Below are positions 1 to 5,041 of a DNA stretch of 5,041 bases, piece after piece (the stretch's first letter is position 1; each line of letters begins with the position of its first letter). The notes below the pieces were generated by a model. That model made no database searches. It saw nothing but the letters and a program-made list of their open reading frames with translations, and was not told the DNA's origin. The stretch lies in assembly GCA_017958895.1 (NCBI GenBank), contig JAGDBT010000018.1:1-5041 (forward strand). The letters run 5' to 3'. Source of the stretch: Alphaproteobacteria bacterium (GTDB lineage Bacteria > Pseudomonadota > Alphaproteobacteria > RF32 > CAG-239). A program made the position numbers and the translations under genes.

Positions 1-1
1 A

Positions 2-1138
2 ACCGAATTATTGCAATACGGTATAGGTGTTGAAGAAATGGGCGGTGAATGTCTGTGTGCGGAAATTTCAGCCAAAAAACGTATCAATATAGATAAATTG
101 GTTGAGGCAATTTTATTGCAGGCCGAAATGCTGGATTTGAAGGCCAATCCTAATCGTCAGGCTCAAGGCACGGTTGTCGAAGCCAAAATGGAAAAAGGGC
201 GCGGTTCGGTAGCTACGGTTTTGGTTCAGCGAGGTACTTTACAAGTCGGCGATATTTTGATTGCCGGTAAAGAATGGGGACGCGTGCGGGCTATGTTTAA
301 CGAGTTCGGCAAAAAGATGTCGATAGCCGAGCCGGCTACTCCGGTTGAAGTTGTGGGACTGCAGGGAACACCTATGGCCGGCGATACTTTTGTGGTGGTA
401 AAGGATGAAACTCAGGCTCGTGAAGTAACCGGATATCGTATTCGCAAAGAACGTGATGCGAAGATTGTTGCCAACACTAAGTCGGCAATGGAACAAATGA
501 TGGATAAGATAAAATCCGGAGAATCCAAACACTTATCAGTTGTTATTAAAGCAGATGTTCAAGGTTCTATTGAGGCTTTGGAAGGCTCTTTGAAGAAGCT
601 GGCCAATGATGAAGTGTCCGTACAAATTTTGCATTCGGCTGTGGGCGGAATTTCAGAATCCGATGTTACTTTGGCCCATGCATCCAATGCTTTGATTATC
701 GGTTTTAATGTTCGTGCCAATGCTCAGGCTCGCGATATGGCACACCGTGAAGGGGTTGATATTCGTTATTATTCCATTATCTACAATGTGGTAGATGATG
801 TTAAGAAAGCTCTGGAAGGTATGTTGACGCCGGAACTCAGAGAAAAAATTTTGGGTTATGCCGAAATTCGCAGTGTTTTCAATATTACCGGTGTCGGTAA
901 AGTGGCCGGTTGTATGGTAACCGAGGGTTTGGTAAAACGCGGTGCGAAAGTTCGTTTATTGCGCGACCATGTGGTTATTCATGACGGCAATCTCGGTCAG
1001 CTGAAACGTTATAAAGATGACGTTAAAGAAGTTAAAGAGGGCTTTGAATGCGGTATGAGTTTTGAAAATTACAGCGATATTCAGGTCAATGACTTTATCG
1101 AATGTTATGAAGTGGAAGAAATAGCTAAAACTTTGTAG
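2..1138 (+). CDS. infB: Translation initiation factor IF-2, C-terminal part (5' end outside the window)
   Basis: IF-2 is the GTPase that places initiator fMet-tRNA on the 30S subunit and promotes 50S joining. The reading frame is open from base 2, so the gene enters from the left; 378 residues and a TAG stop are visible. The fragment begins at the end of the G domain: the G5 motif S-A-K is at fragment residues 23-25. Next come the beta-barrel domain II (about 55-140, with KGRGSVATVLV and GRVRAM), the linker and domain III (about 175-275, with KADVQGS, VGGISESD and GFNVRA), and the fMet-tRNA-binding C2 domain (about 285-378, with VAGCMVTEG and FECG). G1-G4 and the N-terminal extension lie outside. 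The C-terminus is intact, with no frameshift or internal stop. The ATG or TTG codons near the left edge are internal and not starts. rbfA follows 14 bases later, as in the conserved nusA-infB-rbfA operon. Identification is by motif recall and is very secure. Confidence 0.98.
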   Translation, partial: TELLQYGIGVEEMGGECLCAEISAKKRINIDKLVEAILLQAEMLDLKANPNRQAQGTVVEAKMEKGRGSVATVLVQRGTLQVGDILIAGKEWGRVRAMFNEFGKKMSIAEPATPVEVVGLQGTPMAGDTFVVVKDETQAREVTGYRIRKERDAKIVANTKSAMEQMMDKIKSGESKHLSVVIKADVQGSIEALEGSLKKLANDEVSVQILHSAVGGISESDVTLAHASNALIIGFNVRANAQARDMAHREGVDIRYYSIIYNVVDDVKKALEGMLTPELREKILGYAEIRSVFNITGVGKVAGCMVTEGLVKRGAKVRLLRDHVVIHDGNLGQLKRYKDDVKEVKEGFECGMSFENYSDIQVNDFIECYEVEEIAKTL

Positions 1139-1152
1139 TAAAGGGTAAAAAA

Positions 1153-1557
1153 ATGGCTGAAAAATTATCAAATCGTCAGTTACGCGTCGGACAAGAGGTG
1201 CGCAGAGTTATAGCCGAGGCTATAGAGCAGGGAAACGTGCGTTCGCCGGAAATTGCCAATGCCTTTATTACCATAACTCAGGTAATTATGTCACCGGATT
1301 TAAAGTATGCCACAGTATATCTTATGACCTTAAACGGTAAGAACTTGGGATTGGTTATTGAGCAACTGACGGCAGAAAAATGGCTGTTTAAAAAATTGGT
1401 GGCCGATAAACTGAAACTTCGCTATACTCCGGAAATAAATTTCAGAGTTGATGATACTTTTGCGGAAGCGGAAAAAATCAACCGCCTGATGCATGATCCG
1501 AAAGTAATGGCGGATTTAGAAAAAAAGGAAAATGAAAAAGAAGAAAGCGCGGAATAA
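1153..1557 (+). CDS. rbfA: 30S ribosome-binding factor A (RbfA)
   Basis: RbfA is a small single-KH-domain protein that binds the 30S subunit, helps mature the 5' end of 16S rRNA and supports growth in the cold. The product has 134 residues, normal for the family. Family features are RQLRVGQEVRR at 8-18, the beta strand ending in SPDLKYATVYL (47-57), LKLRYTPEINF (87-97) and the amphipathic helix with INRLM (109-113). The tail after residue 119 is charged and lysine/glutamate-rich (KKENEKEE), a probably disordered extension. The start is fixed by AAGGG at 1141-1145, seven bases before the ATG. Oddity: at the helix kink where the family usually has A-x-G (or A-x-P) followed by F, this protein reads A74-E75-K76-W77, so the glycine is missing. 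The gene is the last of the infB transcript here; truB, the usual next gene, is replaced by a terminator and the convergent ruvX. Confidence 0.96.
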   Translation: MAEKLSNRQLRVGQEVRRVIAEAIEQGNVRSPEIANAFITITQVIMSPDLKYATVYLMTLNGKNLGLVIEQLTAEKWLFKKLVADKLKLRYTPEINFRVDDTFAEAEKINRLMHDPKVMADLEKKENEKEESAE

Positions 1558-1570
1558 TCCGCGTTTTTTT
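1541..1570. terminator. Shared, probably bidirectional terminator between rbfA and ruvX
   Basis: A perfect 6-bp GC-rich stem, CGCGGA at 1548-1553 and TCCGCG at 1558-1563, encloses the four-base loop ATAA. A run of T follows from 1564 on the + strand, giving a standard rho-independent terminator for infB-rbfA. On the - strand the same stem is followed by a U-rich run made from the complement of the A/G-rich end of rbfA (bases 1547 downward), so it could also end ruvX transcription. The hairpin lies inside coding sequence: the rbfA stop TAA (1555-1557) lies in the loop, and the T run reaches the first base of the ruvX stop (1570-1572). The + direction is well supported. The - direction is weaker because its tail has interspersed C residues. 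Confidence 0.85.
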
Positions 1571-2031
1571 TATTTTTGATAATTCAGAGCATCAAGAGCA
1601 CCTTGCAGAATAAAAGCGGCCGCAGAGGCATCAAGCACTTTTTGACGTTTGGCACGTGACATATCAACTTCATCAATTAAAAAGCGCTCCATAGCCGAAG
1701 ATGACAGACGTTCATCCCAAAAAATATAAGGTAAAGGAACTTCCTTAGCCAATTTTTCGGCAAATTCACGAACCTGAGCGGCAATTTCGCCTTCTTTACC
1801 ATCCATTTGCAAAGGCAAACCATAAATAAAACCGCCGATTTCTTTTTCCGTGACAATTTTCTTAATCTCCGCCACATCTTTTTCCCAAGCGGAACGATAT
1901 ATAATTTTATAAGGTGTGGCTATATTACACAATAAATCGGAAACCGCCACTCCGAGACGTTTTGAGCCGTAGTCAAACCCTAAAAGTGCCTTATAGGGCG
2001 ACAATTGTTTCTTGAAATCCGCAATATTCAT
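1570..2031 (-). CDS. ruvX: RuvX/YqgF family RNase H-fold nuclease (pre-16S rRNA processing; putative Holliday junction resolvase)
   Basis: This family has a RuvC-like RNase H fold. Its E. coli member YqgF is implicated in 5' maturation of 16S rRNA, while other members cut Holliday junctions in vitro. The product is 153 residues. Visible motifs are GFDYGSKRLGVAVSD (18-32) with catalytic aspartate D20, the GLPLQMDG loop (71-78), FWDERLSS (104-111) with acidic D106/E107, and the closing LDASAAAFILQG (133-144) with D134. All expected acidic positions are present. I place the start at the ATG at 2031-2029, just after AGAGG. A start 15 codons further upstream is possible in frame, but its extra residues (MTFFINVFKLQSEVI) resemble no family N-terminus and would cover this ribosome site. 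The gene converges on rbfA with a 12-base gap and diverges from tolB. Function in rRNA processing would match its ribosomal neighbours, but that link is inferred. Confidence 0.95.
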   Translation of the reverse strand: MNIADFKKQLSPYKALLGFDYGSKRLGVAVSDLLCNIATPYKIIYRSAWEKDVAEIKKIVTEKEIGGFIYGLPLQMDGKEGEIAAQVREFAEKLAKEVPLPYIFWDERLSSSAMERFLIDEVDMSRAKRQKVLDASAAAFILQGALDALNYQK

Positions 2032-2036
2032 AATTA

Positions 2037-2041
2037 CCTCT
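2037..2041 (-). promoter_or_regulatory. Ribosome binding site that decides the ruvX start
   Basis: Read on the - strand, AGAGG ends five bases before the ATG at 2031. This is a strong Shine-Dalgarno match at acceptable spacing and supports the 153-residue protein over the 168-residue version starting at 2076. Confidence 0.75.
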
Positions 2042-2047
2042 GATTGC

Positions 2048-2076
2048 AACTTAAACACATTGATAAAAAAAGTCAA
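2048..2076 (-). promoter_or_regulatory. Candidate sigma-70-type promoter for ruvX
   Basis: On the - strand, TTGACT (2076-2071) matches five of six bases of the -35 consensus. After 17 bases it is followed by TAAGTT (2053-2048), a weak -10 with three matches. Transcription would begin near 2041, giving a leader of only about ten bases that starts at the ribosome site itself. The good -35 and correct spacing favour it; the poor -10 and very short leader count against it. The -35 box lies between the arms of the inverted repeat at 2054-2089. Confidence 0.35.
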
Positions 2077-2089
2077 ATATTTATGTGTT
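2054..2089. repeat. Inverted repeat in the ruvX-tolB divergent region
   Basis: AACACAT at 2054-2060 and its exact reverse complement ATGTGTT at 2083-2089 are separated by 22 bases of A/T-rich sequence. A smaller nested pair, TTGA (2060-2063) and TCAA (2073-2076), overlaps it. There is no T run after the stem in either direction that would make a convincing terminator. The position, over the candidate ruvX promoter and just upstream of the possible tolB promoter, would suit an operator, but seven-base arms can arise by chance in AT-rich DNA. Confidence 0.3.
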
Positions 2090-2116
2090 GAGTAAGTGTG
2101 TTTTTCGCTTTACTAA
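2088..2116 (+). promoter_or_regulatory. Weak candidate promoter for tolB
   Basis: TTGAGT at 2088-2093 resembles a -35 box and is followed after 17-18 bases by TACTAAT (2111-2117), which contains a modest -10 match. This would give a leader of about 50 bases to the tolB ATG. tolB must have a promoter in this divergent region, because the gene upstream is on the other strand, but the exact boxes are uncertain; TACAAA at 2122-2127 is another possible -10 with no good -35. Confidence 0.25.
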
Positions 2117-2172
2117 TCAGATACAAAATTGTAGATTTACGATAAAGTGAAAGTTTATTTTGAGGTTTAGTT

Positions 2173-3495
2173 ATGAAAATAAAGTCATTTATTGCTTTTA
2201 TGATGATGCTTATTGCTTTTCCGGCTTATGCCGAATTGGAAATTAACGTGAGCGGAGCAAACCGCAATCCGTTACCGATTGCCATTCCGGAAATGATTGG
2301 GGCTAATTCCAACATTTTCACAAAGTTGGCCGGTCGTGATTACGGAGGAAAAATCAGAGAGGTGGTTTCTGCCGATTTGGATCGGAGCGGTCTGTTTAAG
2401 ATTATTCCGTCCGGCAGTTATATAGAGAAACTTAAATCTATTGACCAACGTCCGCAGTTTGTTGATTGGCAGGCCATAAAATCTCAGGCTTTATTACAGA
2501 GTAAAATCACCGAACTGCCGGGAGAAAAACTGCAAGTTGACTTTAGATTATGGGATGTGGTGGCCGAAAAACAACTTTTGGGTAAGAGTTTTACTTCTAC
2601 CAAAGAAAATTGGCGACGGATAGCCCACGTTATTGCCGATGCGGTTTATGAACGTTTGACCGGCGATAAAGGTTATTTCAATACAAGAGTGGTTTATGTT
2701 TCGGAAAGCGGTCCGGCAACCAGAAAGATTAAAAGATTGGCTATGATGGATCAGGACGGGGAAAACCATAAATTTTTGACCGACGGTCGTAATTTGGTAT
2801 TAACTCCGCGTTTTTCACCTAATATGCAGAAAATTACTTATTTGGAATATGTAGGCAATAATCCGCGAGTATATATGATGGATTTAAATACAAATCGTCG
2901 GCAGGTTTTGGGTAATTTCCCAGGCATGACTTTTGCACCGGTTTGGTCACCTGACAGTTCTAAAGTGTTGATGAGTTATGCGCATAACGGTTCGACCAAT
3001 ATTTATGAAATGAACTTAAATAATCGCAGTATTAAGCAACTTACTCACGGAAGTGCAATTTCTACCTCTCCGAGTTACTCACCGGATGGTTCCAAAATTG
3101 TGTTTAACTCCGATAGAGGCGGAAATCAGCAACTTTATATTATGGATGCCGACGGTAGTAATGTTGAACGCATAAGTTTCGGTAGCGGCGGACGCTATGC
3201 TACACCGGTATGGTCGCCGCGCGGTGATTATATTGCCTTTACCAAAATGGCAGGAGGTAATTTCTATGTCGGTGTTATGGCTCCTGACGGTTCAGGTGAA
3301 CGGCTTTTGGCTCAAGGTTTTTTGGTTGAAGGACCTACATGGTCGCCTAACGGAAGAGTTTTAATGTATTTCCGTCAAGACAGAGGAAGTCCGGTAAGGT
3401 TATATACAATAGATTTAACGGGTGATAACGAGCGACGTATAATAACGCCTTCCGAAGCTTCGGACCCGGCATGGTCTCCGTTATTGCCATTATAA
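2173..3495 (+). CDS. tolB: Tol-Pal system periplasmic protein TolB
   Basis: TolB is the periplasmic member of the Tol-Pal system, which links inner membrane, peptidoglycan and outer membrane and drives outer-membrane constriction during division; it binds the lipoprotein Pal. The product has 440 residues, the usual length. Residues 1-20 form a Sec signal peptide (Lys2/Lys4, hydrophobic core, A-Y-A before Glu21). An N-terminal alpha/beta domain (about 21-165) is followed by a six-bladed beta-propeller. Its repeating W/F/Y-S-P motifs start at 214, 258, 302, 347, 390 and 434, spaced 43-45 residues, with YSPDGSKIVFNSDR (302-315) the most typical. All six blades are present. The ATG has TGAGG (2161-2165) seven bases upstream. 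The usual tolQRA genes do not precede it (ruvX diverges), and a terminator rather than pal follows, so this is a stand-alone tolB. No sequence defect is seen. Confidence 0.97.
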   Translation: MKIKSFIAFMMMLIAFPAYAELEINVSGANRNPLPIAIPEMIGANSNIFTKLAGRDYGGKIREVVSADLDRSGLFKIIPSGSYIEKLKSIDQRPQFVDWQAIKSQALLQSKITELPGEKLQVDFRLWDVVAEKQLLGKSFTSTKENWRRIAHVIADAVYERLTGDKGYFNTRVVYVSESGPATRKIKRLAMMDQDGENHKFLTDGRNLVLTPRFSPNMQKITYLEYVGNNPRVYMMDLNTNRRQVLGNFPGMTFAPVWSPDSSKVLMSYAHNGSTNIYEMNLNNRSIKQLTHGSAISTSPSYSPDGSKIVFNSDRGGNQQLYIMDADGSNVERISFGSGGRYATPVWSPRGDYIAFTKMAGGNFYVGVMAPDGSGERLLAQGFLVEGPTWSPNGRVLMYFRQDRGSPVRLYTIDLTGDNERRIITPSEASDPAWSPLLPL

Positions 3496-3501
3496 TAAAA
3501 A

Positions 3502-3533
3502 AGAAAAGCGGTTGTGAAAGCAATCGCTTTTTT
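3502..3533 (+). terminator. Rho-independent terminator after tolB
   Basis: A 7-bp stem, GCGGTTG (3508-3514) with CAATCGC (3521-3527), contains one G-T wobble and a six-base loop. It extends downward through A-T pairs (3504-3507 with 3528-3531) and is followed by six T residues at 3528-3533. It begins a few bases after the tolB TAA (3493-3495). This is a strong intrinsic terminator, so htpX is probably transcribed separately. The A run before the stem would let it act weakly in the other direction too, but no gene needs that. Confidence 0.85.
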
Positions 3534-3538
3534 AGGGA

Positions 3539-3568
3539 ATTGTTCCTTATATTTGCTTGCAAGAACAA
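3539..3568. repeat. Inverted repeat upstream of htpX
   Basis: TTGTTC at 3540-3545 is mirrored exactly by GAACAA at 3563-3568; allowing a one-base bulge, the arms extend to AATTGTTC and GAACAAATT (3538-3571). Two short self-complementary pieces lie inside or beside it: GGAATTGTTCC (3536-3546) and CTTGCAAG (3556-3563). No T run follows, so it is not a second terminator. The right arm immediately follows the candidate -35 box of htpX, which is where an operator could act. Confidence 0.35.
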
Positions 3569-3585
3569 ATTAAGTCAGTTATCAT
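3556..3585 (+). promoter_or_regulatory. Candidate htpX promoter, possibly heat-shock (RpoH) type
   Basis: TTGCAA (3557-3562, four of six matches to the -35 consensus) is followed after exactly 17 bases by TATCAT (3580-3585, five of six matches to the -10). Transcription would start near 3592, giving a leader of about 20 bases that carries the ribosome site. The same stretch contains CTTG (3556-3559) and, 18 bases later, GTTATCA. These resemble the RpoH (sigma-32) elements CTTG and CyTATnT reported for alphaproteobacteria, with two mismatches in the -10. htpX is a heat-shock gene in E. coli, so either reading is plausible. Confidence 0.5.
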
Positions 3586-3611
3586 TACCTCACTAAAGAG
3601 GAGAAAATAAA

Positions 3612-4445
3612 ATGATGAAGACCGTAATTCTGATGGTAGGATTGATGATGTTGTTTATGTACGTCGGCAATCTGGTGGGCGGAGAACAAGGAATGTTTAT
3701 GGCTTTTCTTTTGGCCTGCGGTATGAATTTTTTCAGTTACTTTTTCAGCGACAAATTGGTGCTTAAACAATATAAAGCCCAAGCCGTAAATTCCGAAAAT
3801 GCTCCGGAGTTATACGGAATTGTGGCCGAATTGGCACAGAAAGCCGGTTTACCGATGCCGAAAGTTTATATTGTACCGGAAGAAGTACCGAATGCTTTTG
3901 CTACCGGACGTAATCCGCAACATGCAGCCGTTGCCGCCACTCAAGGCTTATTAAGAATATTGGATAAAGATGAGATAGAAGGGGTTTTAGCCCATGAAAT
4001 GAGCCATGTAAAACATCATGATATATTGATCGGTTCGATTGCGGCGGTTTTTGCCGGAGCAATTTCAATGTTGGCTAATACGGCGCGTGTTAATACCAAT
4101 TCCAGAAATAGCAGAAATTCGGGAAACGGCGGAGTGCTGGCTGTTATTTTCATGCCGATTGCGGCGGCGATTGTACGTATGGCAATTTCCCGCACCAGAG
4201 AATATAAGGCAGATGAGGGGGCGGCATATTTAACACGTCATCCGGAATGGTTAATGTCTGCTTTGACTAAGTTAGAAGGTTATGCCAAAAATTATCAGAT
4301 GAGAAATGCCAATTCGCAAACTGCTCATTTGTTTATAATTAATCCTTTCAGCGGAATGCAAAATGCCATGGCACACCTTTTCAGCACTCACCCAAGCACT
4401 AAAGACAGATTAGCTCGTCTGGAAAAATTGAAAAAAATGGTATAA
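3612..4445 (+). CDS. htpX: Membrane zinc metalloprotease HtpX (M48 family)
   Basis: HtpX is an inner-membrane zinc protease that cuts misfolded or damaged membrane proteins at the cytoplasmic side and overlaps in role with FtsH. The product has 277 residues, within the range of shorter alphaproteobacterial members. Two N-terminal membrane segments lie near 4-22 and 27-45. The catalytic motif H128-E129-M130-S131-H132 (HExxH) provides two zinc ligands and the general base; the third ligand is E197 in SRTREYKAD. Two further hydrophobic segments lie near 138-157 and 174-192, joined by an Asn/Ser/Arg/Gly-rich linker (161-174). The C-terminal NPFSG (244-248) and HLFSTHP (255-261) motifs are typical of the family. 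Two ATG codons sit side by side; I choose the first because AGGAG (3599-3603) is eight bases before it. The gene follows a terminator and has its own candidate promoter. A membrane transferase gene begins 12 bases after its stop, so the two are probably one transcript. Confidence 0.97.
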   Translation: MMKTVILMVGLMMLFMYVGNLVGGEQGMFMAFLLACGMNFFSYFFSDKLVLKQYKAQAVNSENAPELYGIVAELAQKAGLPMPKVYIVPEEVPNAFATGRNPQHAAVAATQGLLRILDKDEIEGVLAHEMSHVKHHDILIGSIAAVFAGAISMLANTARVNTNSRNSRNSGNGGVLAVIFMPIAAAIVRMAISRTREYKADEGAAYLTRHPEWLMSALTKLEGYAKNYQMRNANSQTAHLFIINPFSGMQNAMAHLFSTHPSTKDRLARLEKLKKMV

Positions 4446-4457
4446 GGCTTACAGATA

Positions 4458-5041
4458 ATGAACTTTCTGGCGTTGTTTTTATGTTTTTGCGGTTATATGC
4501 TGATTTCGTCGGCCTCTTGGATTGTACGTAAATTCGGCGAGGTTACTTACGAACAAATAATTTTCCATATCAATGTGCCTTTGGATTCGGAAACCAAGCT
4601 GATTATCAGCTATTTTCAAAATACTGTTATGATGGCGATTATTTTGGTAATAATCATTTATTTCTGCCAACGTCGTTTTAAGTCTTCTAAATATATTTAC
4701 GGAGCTGCGGCCTTTTTTATAATTTCAATAATCTATTTCGGTTGGCGTATGAATGTGCCGGAAATGTGGAAATATAAACAACGCCGACAAATAGTGAGCA
4801 ATTTTTATGAACAAAACTATGTTAATCCGAATGATGTTGAAATTACCGCTCCGGAACACAAGAAAAATTTAATATTTATATTTGCCGAATCAATGGAAGC
4901 AACTTATGCCGGCAATAATCTCTGGCAAGATAATTTAATTCCGAACCTTAGTAAACTGGCGCAAGAAAATGTGAATTTCGGTGCCGGTGACGAAGTTAAA
5001 GGATTCTTTGAAATTATCGGAGCAGACTATACTCAAGCTTC
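4458..5041 (+). CDS. Membrane phosphoglycerol/phosphoethanolamine transferase-like sulfatase-fold protein (MdoB/OpgB or LtaS-like), N-terminal part
   Basis: The frame stays open from the ATG at 4458 to the window end, giving 194 full codons. Hydrophobic segments near 4-23, 53-69 and 79-96 form an N-terminal membrane anchor, and an extracytoplasmic enzyme domain begins about 135. NLIFIFAESMEATY (137-150) holds the metal-binding glutamate (E144) of the alkaline phosphatase superfamily, and LIPNLSKLAQENVNF (160-174) is typical of LTA synthase and OpgB-like enzymes. By alignment from memory, T192 in GADYTQA matches the catalytic threonine that carries the phospho-group intermediate. Such enzymes move phosphoglycerol or phosphoethanolamine from phospholipids to a periplasmic acceptor. 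The three-segment anchor resembles OpgB (MdoB) more than five-segment LtaS, but the acceptor cannot be told from this part. A weak ribosome site, AAGG at 4444-4447, overlaps the htpX stop. The frame equals that of htpX, separated only by TAA and four codons. The remaining metal ligands lie beyond the window. Confidence 0.88.
   Translation, partial: MNFLALFLCFCGYMLISSASWIVRKFGEVTYEQIIFHINVPLDSETKLIISYFQNTVMMAIILVIIIYFCQRRFKSSKYIYGAAAFFIISIIYFGWRMNVPEMWKYKQRRQIVSNFYEQNYVNPNDVEITAPEHKKNLIFIFAESMEATYAGNNLWQDNLIPNLSKLAQENVNFGAGDEVKGFFEIIGADYTQA

Noticed and set aside
239..532. A 97-codon open frame on the - strand inside infB
   Set aside because: It is fully antisense to well-conserved IF-2 domains II-III, and its translation shows no recognisable domain. 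It is a shadow of the real gene.
2029..2076. An upstream in-frame ATG giving ruvX 15 extra N-terminal residues
   Set aside because: The internal ATG at 2031 has a good AGAGG five bases upstream, and the extra residues do not resemble RuvX N-termini. The longer start would also overlap the best ruvX -35 candidate.
2548..3568. Open frames of 73 codons on the - strand within and after tolB
   Set aside because: They are antisense to conserved TolB blades or to its terminator, and have composition expected of chance frames.
3538..3571. The hairpin before htpX as a second terminator or riboswitch
   Set aside because: No T run follows it, the loop is long, and it lies upstream of the predicted start site; no known riboswitch core is visible.
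4119..4133. The Asn/Ser/Arg repeat-like linker of HtpX as a sequence error or insertion
   Set aside because: The frame is maintained and HtpX proteins vary in length and composition at this loop between membrane segments.
4039..4233. A 64-codon + frame inside htpX
   Set aside because: It lies in another frame over the third and fourth membrane segments of HtpX and is rich in Arg and Cys, as expected from a shifted reading of that DNA.
4479..4670. A 63-codon - strand frame near the right end
   Set aside because: It is antisense to the membrane anchor of the transferase, whose frame is open for 194 codons and carries family motifs.
1..5041. Mobile element, CRISPR array, tRNA or defence system
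   Set aside because: I saw no transposase or integrase motifs, terminal repeats, regularly spaced repeats or tRNA-like cloverleaf; the genes are all core housekeeping or envelope families apart from the final transferase.

Overview
The window is an ordinary stretch of bacterial chromosome, moderately AT-rich and densely coded. It carries six protein genes, two of them cut by the window edges. The proteins look alphaproteobacterial: the IF-2 C-terminus, the RbfA pattern (RQLRVGxEVR...SPDL..ATV), a short HtpX of about 277 residues, and a TolB with a Sec signal peptide, which points to a Gram-negative envelope. The base composition would fit the AT-richer, often host-associated alphaproteobacterial groups. 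That placement is inferred by eye and not from a tree.

Layout: (1) 2-1557, + strand: the 3' part of infB (translation initiation factor IF-2), then rbfA 14 bases later (30S ribosome maturation). This is the end of the conserved translation operon. A hairpin terminator spans the end of rbfA, and its loop contains the rbfA stop codon. (2) 1570-2031, - strand: ruvX/yqgF, a RNase H-fold nuclease for pre-16S rRNA, convergent with rbfA and sharing the same terminator, which has U-rich flanks on both strands. (3) 2032-2172: a 141-base divergent intergenic region that must hold the start signals of ruvX and tolB. (4) 2173-3495, + strand: tolB, a periplasmic beta-propeller protein, closed by its own hairpin terminator and not followed by pal. 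(5) 3612-4445, + strand: htpX, a membrane zinc protease, preceded by a plausible promoter. It is followed 12 bases later by (6) a membrane-anchored alkaline-phosphatase-superfamily transferase (MdoB/OpgB or LtaS-like) that starts at 4458 and runs off the window.

Themes: the left half concerns the ribosome (IF-2, RbfA and RuvX all act on 30S function or maturation). The right half concerns the cell envelope (TolB in outer-membrane constriction, HtpX in inner-membrane quality control, and a phosphoglycerol or phosphoethanolamine transferase-like enzyme acting on the periplasmic face).

I found no mobile element, CRISPR array, RNA gene or plainly novel system. The points worth a second look are modest: the shared convergent terminator, an RbfA lacking the usual glycine of its KH-fold kink, tolB separated from pal, a possible heat-shock-type promoter and inverted repeat before htpX, and the pairing of htpX with the transferase.
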